Assembly: GCF_030014955.1 (NCBI RefSeq)
Contig: NZ_JAGRPV010000001.1
Coordinates: forward strand, 2,790,001-2,854,000
DNA from: Cohnella hashimotonis
GTDB lineage: Bacteria > Bacillota > Bacilli > Paenibacillales > Paenibacillaceae
DNA: 64,000 bases
Direction: 5' to 3'
Shown: positions 8,464 through 16,482 of the stretch, piece after piece
Numbering within the stretch: the first letter of the stretch is position 1
How the letters are laid out: each line of letters starts with the position of its first letter
Notes under the pieces: generated by a model
Told to the model about the DNA's origin: nothing
Database searches by the model: none
Seen by the model: the letters and a program-made list of their open reading frames with translations, nothing else
Translations under genes and position numbers: made by a program

Positions 8464-8505
8464 AGATATTATATCTTGGAACAATGATAGAACCAATGTT
8501 ATTAT
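8464..8505 (+). promoter_or_regulatory. leuCD promoter with LysR-type inverted repeat
   Basis: The inverted repeat AGATAT-T-ATATCT (8464-8476) abuts TTGGAA (8476-8481). An 18-nt spacer and TATTAT (8500-8505) follow. The dyad lies near -42, where LysR proteins contact polymerase. Confidence 0.55.
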
Positions 8506-8548
8506 AGAATCATTCTAGACGAGGATATCTACACGGGGTGAATGTAAA

Positions 8549-9970
8549 ATGAGCAAACAAACGATGTTCGAGAAAATTTGGAACAATCACGTGATTCATT
8601 CGGAAGCGGGCAAGCCTAGCATTTTGTATATCGACCTGCACCTCGTTCACGAGGTTACGTCCCCGCAGGCGTTCGAAGGCCTGCGCATGACCGGCCGCAA
8701 GGTTCGCCGTCCCGACCTGACGTTCGCGACGATGGACCACAACGTACCGACCAAGGATCGCTTCAACATTTCCGATCCGATCTCCAAGCAGCAGATCGAT
8801 ACGCTCACGACCAACGCGGCCGAGTTCGGCGTCAAGCTGTACGACCTCAACACGATCGACCAGGGCGTCGTTCACGTTATGGGTCCCGAGCTCGGTCTGA
8901 CGCATCCGGGCAAGACGATCGTGTGCGGCGACAGCCACACCTCGACGCACGGCGCGTTCGGCGCGCTGGCGTTCGGCATCGGCACGAGCGAGGTCGAGCA
9001 CGTGCTCGCGACGCAGTGTCTGCAGCAATCGAAGGCCAAGACGATGAAGGTCAACTTCATCGGCAAGCGTCCGGCCGGCATCACGGCAAAGGACCTCATT
9101 CTCGGTCTGATCGCCAAGTACGGCACCGACTTCGCGACCGGCTACGTCATCGAGTACACAGGCGAAGCGATCACGGGGCTGACGATGGAAGAGCGCATGA
9201 CCGTCTGCAACATGTCCATCGAAGGCGGCGCGCGCGCCGGCCTGATCGCGCCGGACGAGACGACGTTTAACTACCTGCGCGGACGCGAATACGCGCCGCA
9301 GGGCGACGACTTCGACCGCGCCGTCGAGCAGTGGAAGGCACTTGCGACGGACGAAGGCGCCGAGTACGACGCCGAAGTCGACCTTGACGTGGCATCGCTC
9401 GTGCCGCAAGTAACCTGGGGTACGAGCCCTGGTATGGGCACCGGCATCACGTCGATCGTGCCTTATCCGGAGCAGCTGCCGACCGAGAACGAACGCAAAG
9501 CCGCCGAAAAGGCGCTCGAATATATGGACCTGGCGCCGGGAACCCCGATGTCCGAGATTCCGATCGATTATGTGTTCATCGGCTCTTGCACCAACGGCCG
9601 GATCGAGGATCTTCGCGCAGCGGCGTCGGTAGCCAAGGGCCACAGCGTGAGCCCGAACGTCACCGCGATCGTCGTCCCGGGCTCGGGACGCGTCAAGATC
9701 CAGGCGGAAAAAGAAGGCCTGGACAAGATTTTCACCGCCGCCGGATTCGAATGGCGCGAAGCGGGCTGCTCGATGTGCCTTGCGATGAACCCAGACGTCC
9801 TGCAGCCCGGCCAGCGCTGCGCTTCGACGTCCAACCGCAACTTCGAGGGCCGTCAGGGCCGCGGCGGACGCACGCACCTCGTATCGCCGGAGATGGCTGC
9901 AGCGGCAGCGATCAAGGGCAAGTTCACCGACGTCCGCAACTGGGAATTCAAGTCCGAAGTGACGGCTTAA
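8549..9970 (+). CDS. leuC: 3-isopropylmalate dehydratase large subunit
   Basis: A 473-residue aconitase-superfamily protein that with LeuD isomerises 2-isopropylmalate to 3-isopropylmalate in leucine synthesis. The [4Fe-4S] ligands are Cys347 (GSCTNGR), Cys407 and Cys410 (GCSMC). The substrate-loop motif [19 protein letters not shown] is intact, as is the C-terminal [20 protein letters not shown]. Full length for the bacterial type. It lies 18 nt before leuD and diverges from a LysR gene. leuA and leuB are not in the window. Confidence 0.97.
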   Translation: MSKQTMFEKIWNNHVIHSEAGKPSILYIDLHLVHEVTSPQAFEGLRMTGRKVRRPDLTFATMDHNVPTKDRFNISDPISKQQIDTLTTNAAEFGVKLYDLNTIDQGVVHVMGPELGLTHPGKTIVCGDSHTSTHGAFGALAFGIGTSEVEHVLATQCLQQSKAKTMKVNFIGKRPAGITAKDLILGLIAKYGTDFATGYVIEYTGEAITGLTMEERMTVCNMSIEGGARAGLIAPDETTFNYLRGREYAPQGDDFDRAVEQWKALATDEGAEYDAEVDLDVASLVPQVTWGTSPGMGTGITSIVPYPEQLPTENERKAAEKALEYMDLAPGTPMSEIPIDYVFIGSCTNGRIEDLRAAASVAKGHSVSPNVTAIVVPGSGRVKIQAEKEGLDKIFTAAGFEWREAGCSMCLAMNPDVLQPGQRCASTSNRNFEGRQGRGGRTHLVSPEMAAAAAIKGKFTDVRNWEFKSEVTA

Positions 9971-9988
9971 GAGGGGAGACATACGCAA

Positions 9989-10597
9989 ATGCAACCATTT
10001 ACCAAATCCACGGGTCTCGTCGCGCCTGTCGACCGCGTGAACGTCGATACCGACGCCATTATCCCTAAGCAATTCCTGAAGCGCATCGAGCGCAGCGGGT
10101 TCGGCCAGTTCCTGTTCTTCGAATGGAGATTCGACGAGCAAGGCGCCGTCATCCCGGAGTTCAACCTGAACAAGCCGCGCTACCAAGGCTCCACGGTCTT
10201 GCTGTCGCGCGCCAACTTCGGCTGCGGCTCCTCCCGCGAGCACGCGCCTTGGGCGATTCTCGACTACGGCTTCAACGTCATCATTGCGCCGTCCTACGCG
10301 GACATTTTCTATAACAACTGCTTCAAAAACAGCATCCTGCCGATTAAGCTGAGCGAGGAGCAGGTCGACGACCTGTTCAAGCGGACCGAGGCGAACGAGG
10401 GCTACAAGCTGACCGTCGACCTGGAGAACAAGGTCATCACCGACGATCAAGGGCTGCGCATTCCGTTCGAACTCGACGAGCACCGTCGCCAATTCCTGCT
10501 TCAGGGACTGGACGATATCGGCCTCACGCTGCAGCATGCGGACGAGATCGCAGCATACGAGTCCAAGAACGAAAAGAGACTGGCGAACGTATTTTAA
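9989..10597 (+). CDS. leuD: 3-isopropylmalate dehydratase small subunit
   Basis: A 202-residue swivel-domain partner of LeuC. The conserved segments [18 protein letters not shown] and [14 protein letters not shown] are present; the latter forms the substrate-binding loop. The ATG follows GAGGGGAG. It shares a transcript with leuC and is closed by a strong terminator 23 nt downstream. Confidence 0.97.
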   Translation: MQPFTKSTGLVAPVDRVNVDTDAIIPKQFLKRIERSGFGQFLFFEWRFDEQGAVIPEFNLNKPRYQGSTVLLSRANFGCGSSREHAPWAILDYGFNVIIAPSYADIFYNNCFKNSILPIKLSEEQVDDLFKRTEANEGYKLTVDLENKVITDDQGLRIPFELDEHRRQFLLQGLDDIGLTLQHADEIAAYESKNEKRLANVF

Positions 10598-10620
10598 TTA
10601 CTGATTTCTAACGCTATATG

Positions 10621-10668
10621 GGTCTTCTTTCCCGGGTCGACACTTTTCGGGAAAGAAGGCCTTTTTTT
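10621..10668 (+). terminator. intrinsic terminator after leuCD
   Basis: A 13-bp stem GGTCTTCTTTCCC / GGGAAAGAAGGCC with one G-U pair, a 15-nt loop and a T7 tail. Confidence 0.9.
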
Positions 10669-10687
10669 CCGCTTTAACTCGCAACTT

Positions 10688-10716
10688 TTGACATTGCCCG
10701 GCGTCTAAATTAGGGT
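10688..10716 (+). promoter_or_regulatory. promoter of the amidase gene
   Basis: Perfect TTGACA (10688-10693), 17-nt spacer and TAGGGT (10711-10716). Transcription would begin near 10723. Confidence 0.6.
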
Positions 10717-10723
10717 GGACAAG

Positions 10724-10789
10724 CCAAAAAGCGCCCCTTCCGATAAAAAGGTCTGCGTAGGACTTTTTTAACGGAAGCGCCGCTTTTGG
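10724..10789 (+). repeat. long inverted repeat at the 5' end of the amidase mRNA
   Basis: CCAAAAAGCG...CTTCCG...TAAAAAGTC-type left arm pairs with GAC..TTTTTTA..CGGAAG..CGCTTTTGG on the right, making a stem of about 27 bp with small bulges. It begins almost exactly at the predicted transcription start. There is no T tract after it, so it is not a usual terminator. It could be an mRNA-stabilising hairpin or a regulatory leader. Confidence 0.55.
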
Positions 10790-10820
10790 AACGGCCCAAT
10801 CATTGACACCGAGGTGAAGC

Positions 10821-12359
10821 ATGAGGTACTGGATTTCCCTGCTGTTTGTCGTATCGATGCTGTTAACGGCCGCAGGTCTCGCTTCCGCGGCGACCGTCAC
10901 GCCACAGTTGATTTTGGATGGCGTCGCCTTAACGCCGAAGGAGCCGCCTGCTCTGATCGACAGCCGCGTCATGCTGCCGGTTCGCACCGTTACGGAGAGC
11001 TTGGGCTATACCGTCAAGTTCGACAATGCGACCAAAACATTAACGGTTTCGAACGGAAATTCGGTCATCGTCATGACCGTCGGCAGCAAGAAGGCGACCA
11101 TTAACGGCATCGAGAGCGAGCTCGAGGCGGCGCCGATCATCAAGCAGACGACGCCGGCCACCGCTACCACGATGGTTCCGCTCATTTTCGTGAAGGACAA
11201 CTTCGGCGCGGATATCGTTTGGGATAACAAGACAAAGTCCGCGTTCATCTACACGTCGAAGCCCGGCTCCGGTGGATCGTCCGGCGGGACGAGCGAGGGC
11301 GGCGGAAACGGCGACAGCGCTTCCGGCGGTGGCATGATCGGAGTCGTCGACGAAGATCCGCCCGCGACGGACGGTTCTACCGATGCTGGAAACGGCACGA
11401 CGGTCACCGACCCCTATACGAGTCTGGCGTATATTCACGGCATCCGTTTCGAGAACGAGACCGTCATCCTCAGCTACGAGGGAACGGTTCAACCGGTCGT
11501 CACGTCGCTGACGGGTCCGGACCGCATTGTCGTTGACGTGCCCAAGTCCGACTTCGCTTCGGACTTCGCGCAGAATCTCGTCGTGAACGGTACGACGGCG
11601 AAGAGCGGCGCGTATCCGATAGCCAGCCACCCCGTGCTTACGCAGGTTCGCTATTCGCTGTTCCAGACCAATCCCAATGCCCTGCGTTTCGTGCTGGATC
11701 TGAGCAGCGCTTACGGCTACGAGGTCCAGAACGACACGTCGGCCGGAGAGCTCAGAATCAAGCTTAGCGCCGACGCGGTGCCGCCCGTGACGCCGCCGCC
11801 AACCGACACGCCTCAAAACAAGGTGTACACGGTCGTGCTGGACGCCGGACACGGCGGCTCGGACTCCGGCGCGATCGGCGTCAGCGGCAAGTACGAGAAA
11901 AACTTTAACCTGGCCATCATTCTGAAAGTGCAGGCGCTGCTCGCGACCGATCCACGAATCAAGATCGTGATGACGCGTTCGGGGGACACGTTCCCGTCGC
12001 TTAGCGACCGATACAATCTGGCCAACTCGATCAAAGCGGATCTGTTCCTGTCGGTCCACGCGAACAGCAATACTAAAAATACAGTAAGCGGCACAGAGGT
12101 TTACTATACGCGTGCGGACAGCCTCGCCTTCGCCAACGTCGTGAAGCAGTATGCGACGCCGGCGACGGGCTTGACGGATCGCGGCGTCATCCAGAAGAGT
12201 CTTGCCGTCACGCGAGAGACCAAGATGCCTGCCGTGCTTTTCGAAGCCGGATACTTGTCGAACGCGACGGAAGAAAAGAAGCTGTTCACCGAGGACTTCC
12301 AGAACCGCACGGCGGCCGGCCTTGCCGCCGCGGTCAAAGCTTATCTTAAATTAGCGTGA
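10821..12359 (+). CDS. secreted N-acetylmuramoyl-L-alanine amidase with CAO_N and AMIN domains
   Basis: A 512-residue exported peptidoglycan hydrolase. Residues 1-23 are a Sec signal peptide ending LASA. Residues 25-146 resemble the copper-amine-oxidase N-terminal-like wall-binding domain (RVMLPVRTVTESLGY). A Gly/Ser-rich linker covers 148-200, an AMIN-like domain about 203-316, and Amidase_3 335-512. Zinc ligands His344 (DAGHGG), Glu359 and His413 (SVHAN) and catalytic Glu475 (LFEAGYLSN) are all present, so it should be active. It is followed 44 nt later by an SLH protein, suggesting a shared envelope transcript. Confidence 0.93.
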   Translation: MRYWISLLFVVSMLLTAAGLASAATVTPQLILDGVALTPKEPPALIDSRVMLPVRTVTESLGYTVKFDNATKTLTVSNGNSVIVMTVGSKKATINGIESELEAAPIIKQTTPATATTMVPLIFVKDNFGADIVWDNKTKSAFIYTSKPGSGGSSGGTSEGGGNGDSASGGGMIGVVDEDPPATDGSTDAGNGTTVTDPYTSLAYIHGIRFENETVILSYEGTVQPVVTSLTGPDRIVVDVPKSDFASDFAQNLVVNGTTAKSGAYPIASHPVLTQVRYSLFQTNPNALRFVLDLSSAYGYEVQNDTSAGELRIKLSADAVPPVTPPPTDTPQNKVYTVVLDAGHGGSDSGAIGVSGKYEKNFNLAIILKVQALLATDPRIKIVMTRSGDTFPSLSDRYNLANSIKADLFLSVHANSNTKNTVSGTEVYYTRADSLAFANVVKQYATPATGLTDRGVIQKSLAVTRETKMPAVLFEAGYLSNATEEKKLFTEDFQNRTAAGLAAAVKAYLKLA

Positions 12360-12403
12360 CGGCCGGCGAGTCCGGTCTGCCGCAAGATCGGGGAGATTAC
12401 AAA

Positions 12404-15112
12404 ATGTCGTTCAAACCACGCAATCTGCTATTATCCATTCTCCTTCTGGCGCTGCTTTGGTCCGGGGCTGCGGCCGTAGGGCCGGCGCCGACCGCCTCCG
12501 CGGCCTCCAAGACGCCGTTCACCGACGTTGTGGCCGGCCATTGGGCGGAAAAGCATATCGCCAAGCTTGCGCTCCAGGGATTGATCGCTGGCAAGGGCGC
12601 TAATCTGTTCGCGCCGAACGACAGCGTCAAGCGACAGGACGCTGTCATCATCGCGATTCGTTTCCTCGGGTTAGAGCAAAAGGCGCTTGATTCCGGCGTC
12701 GCCGCTTTCCCGAGCACTTTTAACGTCAGCGCCTACGCCAACCTTTACGTCAGCTTTGCGCTGAAGGAAGGTCTGCTTAGCCGTAACGAGGAGTTCGCGC
12801 TCGCCGAAGCCGAGCCCAAGCTCAAGTGGGGCGAAGCGCCGGCCACGCGCGAGTGGATCGCGCGCCTGCTCGTCCGTACGATCGGCAAGACGGCGTCCAC
12901 GGGCACGACCGCCTTCGCGGACAACGCCTCGATCGACAAGGATCTGGTCGGCTTCGTCAAGGCCGCCGTGGACCTGAATCTTGTGAAGGGGCTGAGCGGC
13001 AATACTTTCGCGCCCAAGGGCGTCGTGACCCGCGCGACGGCGGCGACGCTGTTCAGCCGCGCGGAAACGGCGAAGCAGGTCGCCTATCCGAAGCAAACGA
13101 CCGGCATGCTGCTCGGCGCCGACGCGACTGCCGTCACCGTCCTGCAAGCGAACGGCACCGCAACCGCTTATTCCCTCGGGACAGGCACGCTGTATTCGCG
13201 TCTTGACAGCGAAGCGCTGACGGCGCAGGATGCGCTCAAGTTATACGGCACAGTCAATGTCATCGCAGCCGCGGACGGCTCTGCGGCTTACGTAGAGCAG
13301 GCGAGCGACACCCCGCAGGTCAAGACGGTGCAGGGCAAACTTGTTGTCGTCAGCGCATCCAAGTCTACGATCACGCTGCTGAGCGGAGAAGACGTGCAGT
13401 CGTATTCGTACGATGCGGCCAGGCTGCCGTCCGTGACGGACGCCGAGAACAACAAGGCGGCGCTGGCGGATCTGCCTGAAAACGCGGATCTCACGCTTAC
13501 GATCGATACGTATACGCAATCCGGCAAAGTCATCGCGGTCAAAACCGGACAGTCGGCGGTCGCCAAGACCGGCGCGGGAACGGTGCTCGGCGTAGATACG
13601 GCCAATCGCAAGCTTGAGGTCAAGGACAACACGACTTCGATCGCCGAGACGCGGGCGCTCGACGCCAATGCGGTGCTGCGCACGGTCAGCGGCGTGCCGG
13701 CGGCCATCGGCGATATCAAGGTCGGCGATACGGTGTCATATGAAATAAAAGGCGGACTCTACACGAAGGTGACGGTCACCAAGAGCGCCGTTGCAGCCAA
13801 CGCGACGGGCACGCTGTTCAAGATCGATACGTCCGCGCAGACGATCCAATACCGGATCGCCGGGGCGAGCGACATCATCGGCAAAGAGTACGTCGCCGGC
13901 GTCACGGTCAAAATCTCGGGACTGAGCGGCGCTACGCTCGCAGATCTGTATCCGGGCGATGCCGTCACGCTGACATTAAACGCGGAAGGCAAGGTTACGG
14001 CTGTCGAAGCGACGGGCCGGAGCGTTCAGCTCCAGAACGGGCTGATCGTATCTTCCTATGATTTCGATGCAAAGGTTCTTATCCTTAAGGATGCCGCAGG
14101 AAGCGTCAAGACCTTCACGCTCGGATCGGGCGTACGCTTCGACCTGAACGGTACGACAATTACGGCGGACGCGGGCACGAGCATGCTTTACAAAGGCCGC
14201 AAGGTCGATATCGGCTACTCGGGCAGTAACATCGTATCCATTTCGTTCGTCGCCCAATACAAGGGAACGGTATCGGTCAACAACACGACAACGAAGACGC
14301 TGCAGATCTTGCTGGATAACAACTCGACCGTGACGGTACCTTACACTTCGCCGACTGTCGAGATTTACGGCCAGACGAACCGCACCTATGCGGATATCAA
14401 GGCAGGCGACAAGATCGTCGCGCTGCTCGACGGCGGGCAAAACTATGCGGTCGGGCTGCAGGTCGTGAAGACCGTTCAGTTCGAAGTCACTTCCGTCGAC
14501 ACGGCAACAGCCAAGTTTAAGGCCAAGGCTTCCGACGGCTCGGTCGCCGAGTGGACGGTCGGCACCGGCTTCTCGCTGCAGGACGCGAGCGGCAATGCCG
14601 TACAGCTGTCGGGCCTTGGCGCAGGGACGCTGCTTAACGTAACGCTGCAGGGCGCGACGCCGACGCTGGCGAAGATCGTGCCATCGACGTTCGGACGCGT
14701 CGTTGCGATCGATACGGCCGCAGGCACGATCGACCTTCGCACCGGCACCGGCGCCGCGGTGAAGCAGACGGTCGGCGCGACGCCGCTTGTCGTGCGGGGC
14801 GGCGTCTCCTCCAATTCGCTGTCGGCGATCCAACTCGACGACCGCGTCGAGCTGCGCAAGGACGAGAACGACCGCACCATCCTGAACGTCGTGACCCCGG
14901 TCAGCAAGACTTACTGGCGCACGGACAAGACGACGAACACGTTTTATTACCAGAAGGAATCGCTGAGCGACGACAATTACTCGGTTGCGCTGTCTCCGCA
15001 AGTATTCATCCATCAAGGCGATACGCTGATCACGACCGACAGCCTGAACTTCGGCGATCCGATTAACGTATACGTGCTGCGCGGCAAGGCGATCGAGATC
15101 GTGAAGCCCTGA
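12404..15112 (+). CDS. S-layer homology (SLH) domain surface protein
   Basis: A 902-residue exported protein. The reading frame is open from 12356, but the ATG at 12404 follows GGGGAG and begins a clean signal peptide ending SAAS (residues 1-35). SLH motifs occupy about residues 36-230: TPFTDVVAGHWAEKHIAKLA is the first, and the third ends around GVVTRATAATLFSRAE. These bind pyruvylated secondary cell-wall polymer. The remaining 650 residues are a repetitive, beta-rich, Thr/Val/Asp-heavy region with recurring TG(T/K)-V-GVDT-type units and no recognisable catalytic domain. It is probably a structural or adhesive surface protein. Confidence 0.88.
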   Translation: MSFKPRNLLLSILLLALLWSGAAAVGPAPTASAASKTPFTDVVAGHWAEKHIAKLALQGLIAGKGANLFAPNDSVKRQDAVIIAIRFLGLEQKALDSGVAAFPSTFNVSAYANLYVSFALKEGLLSRNEEFALAEAEPKLKWGEAPATREWIARLLVRTIGKTASTGTTAFADNASIDKDLVGFVKAAVDLNLVKGLSGNTFAPKGVVTRATAATLFSRAETAKQVAYPKQTTGMLLGADATAVTVLQANGTATAYSLGTGTLYSRLDSEALTAQDALKLYGTVNVIAAADGSAAYVEQASDTPQVKTVQGKLVVVSASKSTITLLSGEDVQSYSYDAARLPSVTDAENNKAALADLPENADLTLTIDTYTQSGKVIAVKTGQSAVAKTGAGTVLGVDTANRKLEVKDNTTSIAETRALDANAVLRTVSGVPAAIGDIKVGDTVSYEIKGGLYTKVTVTKSAVAANATGTLFKIDTSAQTIQYRIAGASDIIGKEYVAGVTVKISGLSGATLADLYPGDAVTLTLNAEGKVTAVEATGRSVQLQNGLIVSSYDFDAKVLILKDAAGSVKTFTLGSGVRFDLNGTTITADAGTSMLYKGRKVDIGYSGSNIVSISFVAQYKGTVSVNNTTTKTLQILLDNNSTVTVPYTSPTVEIYGQTNRTYADIKAGDKIVALLDGGQNYAVGLQVVKTVQFEVTSVDTATAKFKAKASDGSVAEWTVGTGFSLQDASGNAVQLSGLGAGTLLNVTLQGATPTLAKIVPSTFGRVVAIDTAAGTIDLRTGTGAAVKQTVGATPLVVRGGVSSNSLSAIQLDDRVELRKDENDRTILNVVTPVSKTYWRTDKTTNTFYYQKESLSDDNYSVALSPQVFIHQGDTLITTDSLNFGDPINVYVLRGKAIEIVKP

Positions 15113-15150
15113 CGCTCGACTTTCACGCGTAATATCCGCTTGACCAGACG

Positions 15151-15188
15151 ACGGCTCCGCTTATCGGCGGGGCCGTTATTCTTGTTTT
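15151..15188 (+). terminator. intrinsic terminator after the SLH gene
   Basis: ACGGCTCCGC / GCGGGGCCGT stem with one G-U pair, 6-nt loop, followed by TTATTCTTGTTTT. Confidence 0.8.
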
Positions 15189-15580
15189 CGCAAGTTTGCT
15201 TTTCGTGTTTTCGCAAGTTTGATTGATGGCCGATGAAGTCCGCGGGATCGGTCCGGTCGATGAACTTAAGAAAGGATCGGAATAAAGGATCGGAATAAAG
15301 GCGTCGTTCTGTTTCCGTACTCGGCGACGAAGGTAGTTGGAGAGGTAGCGCGAAACGGCGCAAGGGAGCTATCCGGATGTGCGACAGGGGGAGAAAACCT
15401 GCATTTATACATGTATTTTCTGCCCTTCGGCAGCAGTTGATGAAATAACTGCAAATACGCAGGTAAATTCAAGGCAAATGCCGGAAAGCAGCCTGACGGA
15501 GGAAAATACCTGCATTTTCGCATCTTTTTTGTCCGATGGGGGCGATAATTTCAATAAAAGATGTATTTTTGCAGGCTTTG
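15183..15580. repeat. gene-free, repeat-rich intergenic stretch
   Basis: The 695 nt between the SLH gene and nth hold no credible gene. The 16-mer TGTTTTCGCAAGTTTG occurs at 15183-15198 and 15206-15221. AAAGGATCGGAAT is a tandem duplicate at 15271-15296. From about 15396 to 15576 the hexamer CCTGCA or its complement TGCAGG or CGCAGG recurs with A/T-rich flanks. CCTGCA-N7-CATCTTTT near 15511 is mirrored by AAAAGATG-N7-TGCAGG near 15559. The look is that of a dispersed intergenic repeat family; membership needs a genome search. Confidence 0.6.
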
Positions 15581-15727
15581 GCGGCGAGTGGACGACGCGG
15601 GCGAAGATCGGCGAATCTACAAAAAATGGCTGTTTAATTAAGCTGTCCACAAGCGCTCACCACTCCTCAAATTTCAAATGCGCCAAATTTACAGGGACCA
15701 TCAGGTGCCATTCCCGGGCCGTTTTTC

Positions 15728-15756
15728 TTGTCGAATCGCCGAACTTCCGCTACACT
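15728..15756 (+). promoter_or_regulatory. promoter of nth-dynamin
   Basis: TTGTCG (15728-15733), 17-nt spacer and TACACT (15751-15756), 51 nt before the nth start. Confidence 0.6.
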
Positions 15757-15807
15757 GAAAGTTAATGCTTAAACAGGGAAACAAGGCATGGGAGATGGAA
15801 GCAAGCG

Positions 15808-16482
15808 ATGAACAAAACGAAGATGCGATATATTTTGGACGAGATCGCCAAAATGTTCCCGGACGCGCACTGCGAGCTGAACCACCGCAACCCGTTCGAG
15901 CTGACGATCGCCGTGCTGCTGTCGGCGCAGTGCACGGACGAGACGGTGAATCGCGTCACCGCCACGCTGTTCGAGAAATATACTAAGCCGCAGGATTACT
16001 TGAACGTTCCGCTCGAAGAGCTGGAAAACGATATTCGGCGCATCGGCTTGTTCCGCAACAAGGCGGCCAACATCCAGAAGCTGAGCCGAATTTTGATCGA
16101 CAAATACGACGGCGAAGTGCCAGCCAGCCACGAGGGGCTGACAGAGCTGCCGGGCGTCGGAAGGAAGACGGCCAACGTGGTCATGTCCAACGCCTTCGAC
16201 GTGCCCGCCATTGCGGTCGATACGCATGTGGAGCGGGTGTCCAAGCGGCTCTCCGTCGCGAAGCCGGACGACTCGGTGCTCGAGGTGGAGAAGAAATTGA
16301 TGAAGCTCGTGCCGCGGGAGGAATGGACGCTCACGCATCACCGTCTCATCTTTTTCGGGCGCTATCATTGCAAGGCGCAGAGTCCGAAATGCGAGATATG
16401 CCCGCTGCTGGACATTTGTCCGGAGGGCAAGCGAAGAATGAAGCCGATGGCGGCTGGCAAGCGGGGAGGAGCAGTATCATGA
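15808..16482 (+). CDS. nth: endonuclease III (DNA glycosylase/AP lyase)
   Basis: A 224-residue base-excision-repair enzyme for oxidised pyrimidines. The helix-hairpin-helix LPGVGRKTANVV carries catalytic Lys120, and Asp138 lies in AVDTHVERV. Four cysteines, Cys188, Cys195, Cys198 and Cys204, have the C-x6-C-x2-C-x5-C spacing of the [4Fe-4S] cluster. Length is normal. The stop codon overlaps the next gene's start as ATGA. In Bacillus nth lies beside dnaD and ponA instead, so the neighbour here is different. Confidence 0.96.
   Translation: MNKTKMRYILDEIAKMFPDAHCELNHRNPFELTIAVLLSAQCTDETVNRVTATLFEKYTKPQDYLNVPLEELENDIRRIGLFRNKAANIQKLSRILIDKYDGEVPASHEGLTELPGVGRKTANVVMSNAFDVPAIAVDTHVERVSKRLSVAKPDDSVLEVEKKLMKLVPREEWTLTHHRLIFFGRYHCKAQSPKCEICPLLDICPEGKRRMKPMAAGKRGGAVS

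Noticed and set aside
8510..10537. Long open frame antisense to leuCD (675 codons)
   Set aside because: Arg/Ala/Val-rich translation without domains; leuC and leuD on the other strand are unambiguous. Such frames are common in GC-rich DNA.
15266..15765. Small open frames in the gap before nth on both strands
   Set aside because: They arise from repeated TGCAGG/CCTGCA units and lack convincing ribosome-binding sites; treated as repeats.
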